Shown here: in pieces, positions 15,926-24,862 of the stretch
Numbering within the stretch: the first letter of the stretch is position 1
How the letters are laid out: every line of letters starts with the position of its first letter
Assembly (NCBI GenBank): GCA_045658225.1
Contig: JAZOUO010000029.1
Span: forward strand, 1-38,266
DNA length: 38,266 nucleotides
Direction: 5' to 3'
From: SVTX01 sp045658225
GTDB lineage: Bacteria; Bacillota; Clostridia; Oscillospirales; CAG-272
Made by a program: the position numbers and the translations under genes
Notes under the pieces: generated by a model
The model's input: the letters and a program-made list of their open reading frames with translations, nothing else
Databases searched by the model: none
What the model was told of the DNA's origin: nothing

Positions 15926-16903
15926 ATGGCAAATCAGAATATGCAGACCGTCCTTGATAAAATCAAGGAATACAATAAAATACTTATATTCCGTCACTTC
16001 CGTCCCGACGGTGACGCGGTAGGCTCAACAAAGGGTCTTGCGGCAATTCTCCGTCTGACTTATCCCGAAAAGCAGATATATCTCCAGAATTGCGATTTTG
16101 CGGATTATCTCACATTTATGGGCGGTGAAGACGAGCTTTTGCCCGACGAGGAATATTCCGACGCTCTCGGTATAATAATTGATACGGGTACGGCAAAAAG
16201 AGTCTCAAATCAGAAGTTCACTCTCTGCCGCGAGACAATAAAAATCGACCATCATATTCCGATAGACTCATATGCCGACTACGAATGGGTCGAGGAGGAG
16301 CGTTCATCTTCATGTGAGATGATAGCGCATTTTTACGACACCTTCAAAGACGAGCTTAAGATAAGCTCTCAGGCAGCGACGTATATCTACACGGGTATGG
16401 TGACAGACTCGGGGCGCTTCCGCTACCGCGAGGTTTCGGGCGAGACTATGCGCTTGGCAGGTCTTATGCTGGATCAGGGCATCAACACCGATGTTCTTTA
16501 CGCTAATCTTTATCTGAAGGAGCTTGAGGACTTCAAGTTTGAGTCATTCGTGCATAAAAAGATGCAGCAGACAGAAAACGGAGTCACATATATATTCGTC
16601 ACAAAGAAAATGCAGAAAAAGCTTGGACTTACACTTGAGCAGGCAAGCTCGTGCGTGTCATATATGGACTCAATTCGCGGCTCGCTTATCTGGATAGCAT
16701 TTATAGAAACTGACGAAAACATCCGTGTGCGTCTGCGCTCGCGCTTTGTTCCAATCAGCGACCTTGCGGAAAAATACCGTGGCGGCGGTCACGCCTGCGC
16801 GGCGGGCTCTACCCTTTACTCAAAAAAAGAAATTAAGAGTATGCTCGCAGAGGCTGACGAGATAATCAAAAAATACAAACAAGAAAACGAGGGCTGGTTA
16901 TGA
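15926..16903 (+). CDS. DHH/DHHA1 phosphoesterase, NrnA-like, copy 2
   Basis: This 325-residue paralogue of the preceding protein has HFRPDGDAVGS, IIIDTGTA, IDHH (Asp108 to His110), GMVTDSGRFRYRE and a RGGGHACAAGS end motif. All metal ligands are kept, so both copies should be active. The two differ widely in sequence, indicating an old duplication with possible division of substrates. The ATG at 15926 is preferred over an upstream ATG at 15884 inside copy 1, because AAAGGAA lies just ahead of it. The stop overlaps the surE start by four bases (ATGA). Confidence 0.9.
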   Translation: MANQNMQTVLDKIKEYNKILIFRHFRPDGDAVGSTKGLAAILRLTYPEKQIYLQNCDFADYLTFMGGEDELLPDEEYSDALGIIIDTGTAKRVSNQKFTLCRETIKIDHHIPIDSYADYEWVEEERSSSCEMIAHFYDTFKDELKISSQAATYIYTGMVTDSGRFRYREVSGETMRLAGLMLDQGINTDVLYANLYLKELEDFKFESFVHKKMQQTENGVTYIFVTKKMQKKLGLTLEQASSCVSYMDSIRGSLIWIAFIETDENIRVRLRSRFVPISDLAEKYRGGGHACAAGSTLYSKKEIKSMLAEADEIIKKYKQENEGWL

Positions 16904-17628
16904 AAATACTCATTACCAACGACGACGGCTTTGACTCACTCGGCATTCGTCTGCTTGCACAGTGGGCGCAAAAGCTTGGCGAGGTCACTGTAATTGCTCC
17001 CAAGACCGAGCAAAGCGGCACAAGCCACGGCATTGACTTTATAAACCCCGCAGAAATAAAAAAGGTAGATATAATCGACGGTATAACCGTTTATTCTATG
17101 GACTCAACTCCCGCGGATTGTGTGCGCTTTGGCGTTTTTGGACTTAAAGAAAAATACGACCTTGTTCTCTCGGGTATCAACCGAGGGGTAAACGTGGGCG
17201 AGGACATCGTATATTCGGGTACTGTAGGCGCGATATTTGAGGCTGCAAAGTGCGGCATTCCCGCGGCGATTGCTTTTTCTACCTTCCCCGACACGCAAGA
17301 AATTGCGGCAGACTATCTTGATATGGTTTACGACTATATCTGCGACAATAAGCTTCTTGAGGAAAACAATCTCTACAACGTCAATATTCCCGATAAGGTG
17401 GACGGAATAAGAATGACCTATCAGGGCTCTATGTATTACTCGGACGATTTTATAAGAAAAGAGGGCGACATTTATATTCAGGTCGGCGGCCCCGTGCCCG
17501 ACGTTGAGCCTGACAATCTTGACAGAGATACCGTTGCGATACACAGAAATCTTATAACCGTCACTCCCCTGCTCTTTACAAGAACCAATATGGAGATATT
17601 CCACAAGTTCGCGACAAAGGAGAATTGA
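16900..17628 (+). CDS. surE: 5'/3'-nucleotidase SurE
   Basis: The 242-residue protein starts with the hallmark MKILITNDDGFDSLGI (metal ligands Asp8 and Asp9). Ser39 in EQSGTSHG and Asn in LSGINRGVNVGEDIVYSGTVGAA complete the SurE active site. It dephosphorylates nucleoside 5'- and 3'-monophosphates. It is translationally coupled to the second NrnA gene, so products of oligonucleotide breakdown can pass directly to nucleosides. Confidence 0.95.
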   Translation: MKILITNDDGFDSLGIRLLAQWAQKLGEVTVIAPKTEQSGTSHGIDFINPAEIKKVDIIDGITVYSMDSTPADCVRFGVFGLKEKYDLVLSGINRGVNVGEDIVYSGTVGAIFEAAKCGIPAAIAFSTFPDTQEIAADYLDMVYDYICDNKLLEENNLYNVNIPDKVDGIRMTYQGSMYYSDDFIRKEGDIYIQVGGPVPDVEPDNLDRDTVAIHRNLITVTPLLFTRTNMEIFHKFATKEN

Positions 17629-17630
17629 CT

Positions 17631-17960
17631 ATGAAGAAAACCAGTGTCGGTATGAATGTACTCGGAGGTGTCACATTTGGATGCTCGATAGTGGCAAATC
17701 TTTCCCAGCTTCTCTGGACATTCTGGCTCACTAAAGAGCAAATCTCAACGGGTTGGGGCTTCCCAACACAGATGGAGATGTTCGTGCTTGTAGTATGGTT
17801 TACACAGATTCTTTGCATCCCTGCTCTGATACTGGGAGGGGTGTATCTGCTGCTCCACATCAAGAAAAAGTCAGTAAAATGGCTGTTTGTGTCAAACGCT
17901 GTTCTGCTTGCCACACTTGCAGTTCAGTATATACTGATAAATGTTTTTATAAATTTCTAA
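17631..17960 (+). CDS. Small membrane protein, uncharacterised
   Basis: The 109-residue protein has three hydrophobic segments (about 8-30, 47-70 and 80-107) separated by short charged loops, including HIKKKSVK. No known domain is recognised. The ATG at 17631 follows AAAGGAG by eight bases. A TTG at 17625 is too close to that site. It is the last gene of the tdk operon and is followed by a terminator. Confidence 0.75.
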   Translation: MKKTSVGMNVLGGVTFGCSIVANLSQLLWTFWLTKEQISTGWGFPTQMEMFVLVVWFTQILCIPALILGGVYLLLHIKKKSVKWLFVSNAVLLATLAVQYILINVFINF

Positions 17961-17964
17961 ACGT

Positions 17965-17998
17965 AAAAATACCGAAGCCAGATGGCTTCGTTATTTTT
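17965..17998. terminator. Bidirectional terminator between converging operons
   Basis: CGAAGCCA and TGGCTTCG form an eight-base stem (17973-17990) flanked by AAAAATA and TTATTTTT. It ends the tdk operon on the plus strand and lies directly behind the ribonuclease lipoprotein on the minus strand. Confidence 0.85.
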
Positions 17999-18002
17999 GT
18001 TA

Positions 18003-19067
18003 TTACGCCGCGAGATAATTGAATTTGTCGCAATAGTAAGGCAAAACTGCGGAAATAGAGATAATTCTCGCGTGAGGTCTTGTAAAGTCGTCTCTTATTA
18101 CCTCAACGTACGGCGTGGGGTTATAATCGTATTTACTCGATATCGATCCTCCGCCTGTGATATTTCCAAACATCTCACCCCAGCCGCCCTCGTAATTGAG
18201 GTACTCCTGAAAATCGTTATAATGATTATACGTATAGAATACGTATCTTTCGTTAATGTCAATAATGTGGTCGCCGTTTTTATCAAAGCGAGTATAAACT
18301 ATTCTTGCCGCGCCACGAGTGATAGTCGTTCCGTTATTGTATACTTTAGCGGCGTAGCCTGGATCACAGTCCGTTCCCGTCGTGCCGATATCTATTTCGT
18401 AGTACGTAAGGTCGCCGCCGCATCCGCTTATGTCGGGAAGCTCGGGCTCATAGGGGTATTTTGATGTGTTTCCTGTAAATTTGGTATGATTAAGTCGCAA
18501 ATATATTCCCCATTCGCTATTGTAGGGCTTGGTTTTCTTACTGCTTGTGTAATTGGGCGGTATTTCGCCAAACGCCATTATGTACGCCGCGACCTCTTCA
18601 AGAGTCACGTAAGCACCGTCTTTATATATGCGATTTGCGACTTGACCGTTTGCGTCAAGCACGAAATATGTGTCTCCGTCCTCGGAATATATAGCGGCGG
18701 TGTTGCGGATATATAATCCGTCCTGCATAGGTCTGTTCTCTGATGTGGTGGGTTCTTGGTCCTGCTCGGATATATCGCCTGACATAAGATTGTGGAGCGT
18801 TCTGTAATACGCGTCGGACGCGCTGACCGCGGGAGTGTAGTTTTCGTAAAACTCGTCCTCATCAACATTAATATATGGGTCGGACGTGAATACGGGTCCC
18901 TCGTCGAATGGGTCGCCTGTGGGATCCTCGGTTGCGTCCTGCGAGGGTGTGTCCGTCACCGCCGCGGTAGGAGTCTCGGACGGTGTTTCGGGCGTGATAT
19001 TGCATCCCACAAGCAACATCAGCGAGACTAAAAGCAGTGCTAACAGTCTTTTGAATTTCATTGACAT
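18003..19067 (-). CDS. Lipoprotein with a barnase-like ribonuclease domain
   Basis: The 354-residue protein has a lipoprotein signal (LLVGC, Cys22), a Thr/Pro/Asp-rich spacer to about 65, a middle region, and a C-terminal region that follows the order of barnase. EEVAAYIMAFGEIPPNY (157-173) parallels the barnase N-terminal helix and LPDNY; Lys177-180 follow; TYYEIDI (Glu224) parallels the strand with Glu73; AARIVY (Arg255) parallels RILYS with Arg87; and YNHYNDF (His282) parallels DHYQTF with His102. All three catalytic positions are kept, although the spacings are wider. It would cleave RNA outside the cell, anchored to the membrane. No barstar-like gene is adjacent. The fold assignment rests on motif order, so it is likely but not certain. 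It is a single-gene transcript with its own promoter. Confidence 0.72.
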   Translation of the reverse strand: MSMKFKRLLALLLVSLMLLVGCNITPETPSETPTAAVTDTPSQDATEDPTGDPFDEGPVFTSDPYINVDEDEFYENYTPAVSASDAYYRTLHNLMSGDISEQDQEPTTSENRPMQDGLYIRNTAAIYSEDGDTYFVLDANGQVANRIYKDGAYVTLEEVAAYIMAFGEIPPNYTSSKKTKPYNSEWGIYLRLNHTKFTGNTSKYPYEPELPDISGCGGDLTYYEIDIGTTGTDCDPGYAAKVYNNGTTITRGAARIVYTRFDKNGDHIIDINERYVFYTYNHYNDFQEYLNYEGGWGEMFGNITGGGSISSKYDYNPTPYVEVIRDDFTRPHARIISISAVLPYYCDKFNYLAA

Positions 19068-19103
19068 TTTTATATTATCCTCTTTTGTAATATTCCATTT
19101 TAC

Positions 19104-19132
19104 ATTATACTACAATCCTATGTAAATATCAA
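19104..19132 (-). promoter_or_regulatory. Promoter of the ribonuclease lipoprotein gene
   Basis: On the minus strand TTGATA (19127-19132) is 17 bases from TATAAT (19104-19109), with an AGAGG ribosome site between it and the ATG at 19067. Confidence 0.8.
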
Positions 19133-19141
19133 GTAGAAAAT

Positions 19142-19173
19142 CAAAAATTGCCCCCTGCCATTTGGCAGGGGGC
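19142..19173 (-). terminator. Terminator of the SNase/ABC operon
   Basis: GCCCCCTGCC and GGCAGGGGGC form a perfect ten-base stem (19150-19159 and 19164-19173) around a four-base loop, followed on the minus strand by AATTTTTGATTTT. It lies 17 bases past the stop of the large surface lipoprotein. Confidence 0.9.
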
Positions 19174-19190
19174 GAGTTGAATATTATTAA

Positions 19191-22022
19191 TTATTCAGCT
19201 GCGTAGAAAGAAATTTCAAACTGACCGTCGAAAGTAGAAGGGGTGTATGTGCTCCAGTTAGAATACTGATTATACCACTCAAGATAGTTGCCGCGAACTG
19301 TATTCTTAACGTAGAATACGCCTGTAGCACCATCCTTAGACTCAAGAACCCAGGACTTGTTAGCGCCATCAACATTTAAGGAAGATTTTTCATCAGCCAT
19401 AGCGATAACAACACCTGTAAGGGACGTAAACGTGTAAGAGCCGTCACCGTTAACAGTCACTGTAAACTTTTCAGCACCTGTAAGTCCGGAGATACCGCCA
19501 GAAATATCCTTACCAACATTGTAAAAACCTGTCTTTTCAGCAGAAAGAGCCTTGTTGTAAGCAGGAGCTGCGATAACAACTACGTCGCCATCCTTAAGCT
19601 CTGTAAGAGCTACGGGAGCGTCGCCGCTTACAGGGGGCTGAGGATCGGGATCGGGTGTAGGTGTAGGATCAGGATCAGGCGTAGGATCGGGATCGTCTCC
19701 ACCGCCTACGTCACCGCTAACATCTGCAGTTGTGTAAACCTTGATCTCGTTGATTCTTACCTGAGAAGAAAGATTTGTGGACTGGAATACGTCTGTTTCA
19801 GCAGCAAATACGATAGTCAAAACGAAGCCATCACGAGTGATTGTTGCACCGGCAACTGTCATACCGTCAAAGCCCTTCTCATAGGATTTATCATTGTATG
19901 TAATATCATCAAATGTAATAACTATCTTAGTCATGCTCGCATGCTCGATCTTAATGGTTGAGCCCTGGTATGCTCTTGCAGCATATTGTCCCTGCTGATC
20001 ATAGTTATCTGTTTGGCTGCTTGCCTTATCGTTTGTATAAACGATACCGTTAGCAGAGTAAATTGTCTGCTCAGTAGTGCGATTTGTGAGGTTTGTTGTT
20101 CCCTTCATATCGATAATAACAACCTTTTCGTCACCACCGCCAACGGGATCATCGCCGCCAACAGGAGGCTCAGGATCAACGGTAGGCTCTGCAGCACCAC
20201 AACCGGTGCATACGCCGTCTGTGTAGCTGTGTCCCTTAGCGGGGATCACTACGACAGTGTCAATAGCCTCTCCGTCTGCGTTGAACTTAGCTCCACATAC
20301 GCTACAAACGCTATATGCCTCAGCGCCATCTGTTGTACATCCTGCAGCAACAGCGCCTACATTAGTCAAGCTATGGTCAGCTATAGCGATCTCTGCTCTC
20401 GATATATACTTACCGCAATCCTTACAGGATTCCTCCTTCACGCCTTTAGCTGTACAAGTTGCCGCAGTTATTACTTTCCATTCTGTGGTTTCGTGTTCGC
20501 AACCGAAGCCGCAAACACAAACGCCGTTTTCACCCAAGGTGTGATCTGCCTCGCTGCCTTCCTTTACAGCGGGGCAAACCTTACAGATCTCGTGATGTAC
20601 GTTATCATCCTTTTCAGTGAGGTGATACTCGTGAGGCTTGATTTCAACAACCTCCCAGGTCTTGTGACCGCAGACCTTACACTCAACACCTGCAGTCTTA
20701 CCTGCCGTGGTACATGTAGCCTCTACTGCTTCTACTGTTACGTTGTCGTGAGTTATCTCGCGAACAAATTCGCACTTATTACAAGTGGTATCACAAGCAT
20801 TGTCAAATTCGTGATCGCAGCTTTCCAATTCCATAAGCCAAGCGTTCTTGAGCTGAGGCTCGTCGTTGTACTGACCAACGATGGACATAACTGTGATAGT
20901 GTCGCCAACAGCGGGCTTTTTATCCAAGCCATCATATCTTACAGAACCGTCTTTGCTGTAAAGACCGTAAATGTACAACTGATTGCCCTTATCGTCAGCA
21001 ATGTACATATTACCGTACTGCTCGCTCTTAATTTCAACAATTTTACCCTTAACAAGATACTTTTCAACTGTGTAAGAGTTATGCTCCTTAGCCGCGCCTA
21101 TTGCAATAACATCAACGATGCTTGTAAGCTCGGTAGGATCAGCGGGACCCTCGGTGGGAGCCATTGCCTCTCCCTCTGCCTTAAGAATGAACTCTACGGG
21201 GAACTGCTCTACACCGGTGTTCTCTGCGGAGTAGTAGCTATCCTCGGAAATAGAAACTGTATCATAGGTGCTGTAAGTACCCATGCAGTACTTGATATTG
21301 TCAATTACTGTATACCAAGAGTTGATTGTCTTATTGTAGGTGAATACGCTTCCCTCGTCTCCGAAGGTGATGGACTTGCTTATCTTGCCGTCTTCACTTG
21401 CTACAGCCGCTGCGGAAAGATATTTCTTTGCGTCTCCTACCTTTGTGAAGATCTTAACGCCGCCGTCAACTACCTCTACGTAGAAGTCAGCTGCAGCCTT
21501 AGGATCAACGTTGGTCTTTATAAACTTACCTGTGTCCTCTGCTGTAAGGAAAAGTGTCTTTCCTATGTTTACCTGCTTGAAGAAGAGCTTATAAGCTGTT
21601 TCAGCAACAGGGTTGGTGACAACGCCTGCTACCTTTTCATATACGGGGAGTATACGGTTGAGAGTGACAGTTGCGGTGTTGCCGTCAGCATCTGTTATTG
21701 TAGCGGTAAGAACGTATGCCTTCTCTGTTGCATTAGCATCAGGAAGGTCAACTGTCCAGAAGTTTGCCTTGTCACTTTCCTTAATAGTGATCCCGCTGAT
21801 GTCAACTTCCCATGTGACTGTGAAGCTTACACCGGAAACAATAACCTTTCCGACAACGTCATAGTCGTTCATAAGACTGTTTGCACTATCCTTGTACATA
21901 TTAGCAAGGTAGGTTTTTGCATCATCAAGTGTGACTGCGGGCTCCTGCTTTTTAGGAGTACATGCCGCAAAAACACCAATACAAAGAAGTGCAACAAGGA
22001 TAAAAGATATTATCTTTTTCAT
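19191..22022 (-). CDS. Large multidomain surface lipoprotein with OB-fold and cysteine-rich repeats
   Basis: The 943-residue protein has a lipoprotein signal (FAAC, Cys21). An N-terminal beta domain (about 30-130) precedes a second beta domain (about 140-285). An OB-fold-like region (about 300-400; VKGKIVEIKSEQYGNMYIADDKGNQLYIYG split by strand turns) resembles the nucleic-acid-binding folds of secreted nucleases such as YhcR. A tract at 402-610 has repeated ATCTxxG, CxxCG and H-rich units, probably metal-binding or disulphide-linked. Two further beta domains (about 633-770 and 810-943) follow, joined by Gly/Asp and Asp-Pro-Thr linkers. No catalytic site is recognised. It is the last gene of the ABC/SNase operon, 36 bases after the nuclease, and may bind substrate at the surface. 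Function is inferred. Confidence 0.75.
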   Translation of the reverse strand: MKKIISFILVALLCIGVFAACTPKKQEPAVTLDDAKTYLANMYKDSANSLMNDYDVVGKVIVSGVSFTVTWEVDISGITIKESDKANFWTVDLPDANATEKAYVLTATITDADGNTATVTLNRILPVYEKVAGVVTNPVAETAYKLFFKQVNIGKTLFLTAEDTGKFIKTNVDPKAAADFYVEVVDGGVKIFTKVGDAKKYLSAAAVASEDGKISKSITFGDEGSVFTYNKTINSWYTVIDNIKYCMGTYSTYDTVSISEDSYYSAENTGVEQFPVEFILKAEGEAMAPTEGPADPTELTSIVDVIAIGAAKEHNSYTVEKYLVKGKIVEIKSEQYGNMYIADDKGNQLYIYGLYSKDGSVRYDGLDKKPAVGDTITVMSIVGQYNDEPQLKNAWLMELESCDHEFDNACDTTCNKCEFVREITHDNVTVEAVEATCTTAGKTAGVECKVCGHKTWEVVEIKPHEYHLTEKDDNVHHEICKVCPAVKEGSEADHTLGENGVCVCGFGCEHETTEWKVITAATCTAKGVKEESCKDCGKYISRAEIAIADHSLTNVGAVAAGCTTDGAEAYSVCSVCGAKFNADGEAIDTVVVIPAKGHSYTDGVCTGCGAAEPTVDPEPPVGGDDPVGGGDEKVVIIDMKGTTNLTNRTTEQTIYSANGIVYTNDKASSQTDNYDQQGQYAARAYQGSTIKIEHASMTKIVITFDDITYNDKSYEKGFDGMTVAGATITRDGFVLTIVFAAETDVFQSTNLSSQVRINEIKVYTTADVSGDVGGGDDPDPTPDPDPTPTPDPDPQPPVSGDAPVALTELKDGDVVVIAAPAYNKALSAEKTGFYNVGKDISGGISGLTGAEKFTVTVNGDGSYTFTSLTGVVIAMADEKSSLNVDGANKSWVLESKDGATGVFYVKNTVRGNYLEWYNQYSNWSTYTPSTFDGQFEISFYAAE

Positions 22023-22058
22023 TTTTTTTCTCCTTTTTTGTGTTTTGTTGAAATATGA

Positions 22059-23393
22059 TTAATGCTTTACAATATCTTCAAGTATGAATACTTTAATCTG
22101 GTACGAACCGTTGCCCGTGTTATTATAGTCAAAATAATCAACTATACCGCGAACGTCGATGGTTGCACCTCTAAAATATTCTTCTGTAATCAAATTTCCG
22201 TTTTCATCCTTAAGAACTCCGGTTCTTACAGAAATCGTTTTTCCGTCAAGCTCACAGGTAAGAGTCATAGCTCCCTTGTCGCTCGCGGACGGATTTGTAG
22301 TGGTATAAATATCATTTACCACGAGATTCTTAAAGGAAATTGAGGTAGAAAGCGCGAGGTTTCTATAATCAAAGGTTTTTTCCTCATCTCCCATAACGAG
22401 ATCTACCTGTCCTAAAAATCTCTCTGCGGTGGTTTCGGTAAATGCGGGAGTATGTCCCTCACTTATTTTTGCGGTGTTCTCGGGATCATCGGGGCGAAGA
22501 GGCTTATAGCCCAGTCCCGATACCTGATACGTTCCGTTAAATTCTGTGACTGTTCCCGTCACACGCACCCTGTTACCCTGCGCCAATACGTTTGTCAGCG
22601 CAGACTGATATCCGTAGAATACCTGGAAACCGAAGTACATATCAGTTTCAGGATCGTATTCCTCAACGTATGCTGTCCAGTCGCTGTTGTGGGTGATAAC
22701 ACCCTCAAAAACTACCTTTGCGCCTACATAATCGGCAATATTTGTCCTTAATTCACGCAATGTGACCTGCTGAGCTTCGCCGTATGGGAAGGAGGGGTCC
22801 TTTTCGTCAGAGAAAACGTAAAGCTTTTCGGTCTTAGCCTGATTTATAGCCGCCACGGCATATTCGCCGTATATGCCCTCGGATGCGCTCGAACCAACAC
22901 CCAGACCGTTCTGAAGAATCTCAAGGTTAAGGTTGCGATATTCGTCGCTTTCCGCGGTCTTATACCATATCCATACGAGATATCTTCCGTTTCCGTCAAA
23001 GTTCCAGCTATCGTCATCAGACTCAATGATGATCGACGTTGCCTCTGACAGCTTCTCTTTGGTGAAATTCGATGCTGTTTTACCCCACTCCTCAATTTTT
23101 CCTGTAGACTCAGGAGTGTTTACCGCAAGATATCTTGCCTTTACAACACCCGTAGGATCAAAGGAATACGGAACGTTGAAATGAGTGGTGTCTCCGTCAA
23201 TGAACATCTTAACGGTAACCTCTTGCTTGAATGTCGATGAGTTCATATCCAGCTTAACCTGCTCAACGTAATCTACGTGAGTAGGCTCGGTCGGACCCTG
23301 AGGCTCTTTTCCGCCGTCACAAGCAACGAAGCTACCTATTAAGATGCAAAGAAGGAGCAATATCGATAAAATACTTAAATTTCTTTTACTCAT
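22059..23393 (-). CDS. Lipoprotein nuclease: SNase (thermonuclease) domain plus OB-fold
   Basis: The 444-residue protein has a lipoprotein signal ending FVAC (Cys25). A staphylococcal-nuclease domain covers about 55-200 and keeps the catalytic set: metal ligands in IDGDT (Asp66, Asp68), Arg87 and Glu95 in ARYLAVNTPE (matching Arg35 and Glu43 of Staphylococcus nuclease) and Arg137 in GNGRYLVWIW (matching Arg87). An OB-fold-like domain follows (about 208-305), and a further OB-like beta region lies at about 330-440. SNase enzymes cut DNA and RNA with calcium. As a lipoprotein it would act on nucleic acid outside the cell. It lies 25 bases behind the substrate-binding protein gene of an ABC importer, so import of its products is likely. 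Confidence 0.88.
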   Translation of the reverse strand: MSKRNLSILSILLLLCILIGSFVACDGGKEPQGPTEPTHVDYVEQVKLDMNSSTFKQEVTVKMFIDGDTTHFNVPYSFDPTGVVKARYLAVNTPESTGKIEEWGKTASNFTKEKLSEATSIIIESDDDSWNFDGNGRYLVWIWYKTAESDEYRNLNLEILQNGLGVGSSASEGIYGEYAVAAINQAKTEKLYVFSDEKDPSFPYGEAQQVTLRELRTNIADYVGAKVVFEGVITHNSDWTAYVEEYDPETDMYFGFQVFYGYQSALTNVLAQGNRVRVTGTVTEFNGTYQVSGLGYKPLRPDDPENTAKISEGHTPAFTETTAERFLGQVDLVMGDEEKTFDYRNLALSTSISFKNLVVNDIYTTTNPSASDKGAMTLTCELDGKTISVRTGVLKDENGNLITEEYFRGATIDVRGIVDYFDYNNTGNGSYQIKVFILEDIVKH

Positions 23394-23418
23394 TGCTTAA
23401 ATAATCCTTCTTAAATAA

Positions 23419-24810
23419 TTACTGACCTGCCTGATATTTACATTCCGCAACTGCATCCGCAAATGCTTTCTTGATCATATCATCAACATTGGCTGCTTCA
23501 GCAGTAAAGCACTTCTGGATAAGAAGACCTACCTGGTCACGAGCAACGGACGAGCCGTTGAATGCGGGTGATGAATAGTAAGCGTCTGCCTGATCGAGAG
23601 CTACCTTAACTGCATAAGCCTGCATGTTTGCAGTACCTGCGCTTGCAAGGAATTCAGCATATACGGGGTGATTCTTAACAGACTGGATAACAGGAGCGTA
23701 TCCGTTGTTCATAGAAACTGCTGCCTGGAAGTCAACGTTGGTAGTAAGGAACTTAGCAAAGAGCCAGCTTGCAAGAACTTCCTGAGGATTCTCCTTCTTG
23801 AAGATACATACCGAGGGACCCTGAGAAATTACCTTAGGCTTTTCGGGGTTAACCTGAGGAATAGAAGCAATACCAACCTCAAACTCATACTTGCCGTTTA
23901 CCTGTTTAGGCTGCTGATATGTCGCGCCACCTGTAGAACCGATACACATATAGCAACGAGTTGCAGCATTTCCTTCCTTGTTGGTGAACAGGTTAGAGGT
24001 ATAACCGCCTGAGAGCTTCTCGGTAGTCACAAGCTTTTCCTGGAACCATCCGCGGAACTCCTTAACAAATCCTCTGTTTGTCTCATTGTCAAAGAGGAAG
24101 TTTTCACCTGTTGCGCTGGTATATTCTGAACCGTACTGCTCGCACATAGTGATAAACCAGTTGGACTCGGAGTCGTATCCAAGAGGAATACAGCTGGGCT
24201 CGATCTCCTTGATCTTTCTGCAAACTGCTTCCATCTCGTCCCATGTTGTGGGAACTTCGAGGTTGTGCTCATCGAAGAATGTCTTGTTGTAGTAAAGAAC
24301 CTCAGTGGACTTGGAAACAGGAAGAGTGTACATCTTGCCGTCACCAAATGCCTTGCCCTCTGCATAATAGCCGGGAACGAAGTCATCAAGCTGTTCCTGA
24401 GTAAATCCGTAGGTCTGATCGCCGATGAGAACATCAAGAGTCTGAACCGCGCCTGCGAGATTATACAGAGCTACGTGGTCTGCATAGCAGTATGCGAGGT
24501 TAGGCTGATCTCCAACTGAGATCTCGGTCTTGATCTGATCACGAACGCCGTCGTAATCACCAAGAGACTGGTGCTCTACGGTGATATTGGGGTAGATCTC
24601 GTTGAAATCCGCAATCGCGTCATTGAGGATCTCCTGAAGAGCCGCACCCATCTGGTGATAGAATGTGATGGTTACGGGAGTTTCGGTATCAAAGCCACCC
24701 TCGGGCATTACGAAATCCGGCGCAACCTTTTTGTTGTTACATGATGCGAAAACACTTACTGTTCCGATCATGAGCACAGCAATCAAAAGAATAGATATAA
24801 TTCTTTTCAT
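23419..24810 (-). CDS. CUT1-family ABC importer, substrate-binding lipoprotein
   Basis: The 463-residue protein starts with a lipoprotein signal (FASC, Cys24). The mature part is a type-1 extracellular solute-binding fold of the UgpB/MalE class, with TPVTITFYHQMGAALQEILNDA near the N-terminus and the hinge-region PVSKSTEVLYYNKTFFDEH. UgpB-like members bind sugars, sugar phosphates and glycerophosphodiesters. The gene lies between the second permease and the SNase lipoprotein in one operon. An intercistronic hairpin directly upstream may raise its mRNA level relative to the permeases. The ligand cannot be read from sequence. Operon context points to nucleosides, nucleotides or sugar phosphates from digested nucleic acid. 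Confidence 0.9.
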   Translation of the reverse strand: MKRIISILLIAVLMIGTVSVFASCNNKKVAPDFVMPEGGFDTETPVTITFYHQMGAALQEILNDAIADFNEIYPNITVEHQSLGDYDGVRDQIKTEISVGDQPNLAYCYADHVALYNLAGAVQTLDVLIGDQTYGFTQEQLDDFVPGYYAEGKAFGDGKMYTLPVSKSTEVLYYNKTFFDEHNLEVPTTWDEMEAVCRKIKEIEPSCIPLGYDSESNWFITMCEQYGSEYTSATGENFLFDNETNRGFVKEFRGWFQEKLVTTEKLSGGYTSNLFTNKEGNAATRCYMCIGSTGGATYQQPKQVNGKYEFEVGIASIPQVNPEKPKVISQGPSVCIFKKENPQEVLASWLFAKFLTTNVDFQAAVSMNNGYAPVIQSVKNHPVYAEFLASAGTANMQAYAVKVALDQADAYYSSPAFNGSSVARDQVGLLIQKCFTAEAANVDDMIKKAFADAVAECKYQAGQ

Positions 24811-24837
24811 TTTTTAGTTTCCTTTCTTGGTTTATAT

Positions 24838-24862
24838 AATGAGTTTGATAGACAAACTTATT
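24838..24862 (-). promoter_or_regulatory. Intercistronic hairpin between permease and binding-protein genes
   Basis: A ten-base stem with one G-T pair (24838-24847 and 24853-24862, five-base loop) overlaps the stop codon of the second permease and has no T-run behind it. Hairpins in this position in importer operons commonly protect the downstream binding-protein message. Here that role is inferred. Confidence 0.5.

Noticed and set aside
17631..17960. Barstar-like inhibitor for the nearby barnase-like protein
   Set aside because: The product has three membrane segments and nothing like the small acidic soluble barstar fold. It belongs to the converging tdk operon and has its own terminator.
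19986..22058. Long open frame (690 codons) on the plus strand opposite the OB-fold lipoprotein gene
   Set aside because: It is the antisense of a gene with a clear lipoprotein signal, domains, ribosome site and terminator. It has no ribosome site, and its translation is Cys/Val/Leu-rich with no domain.
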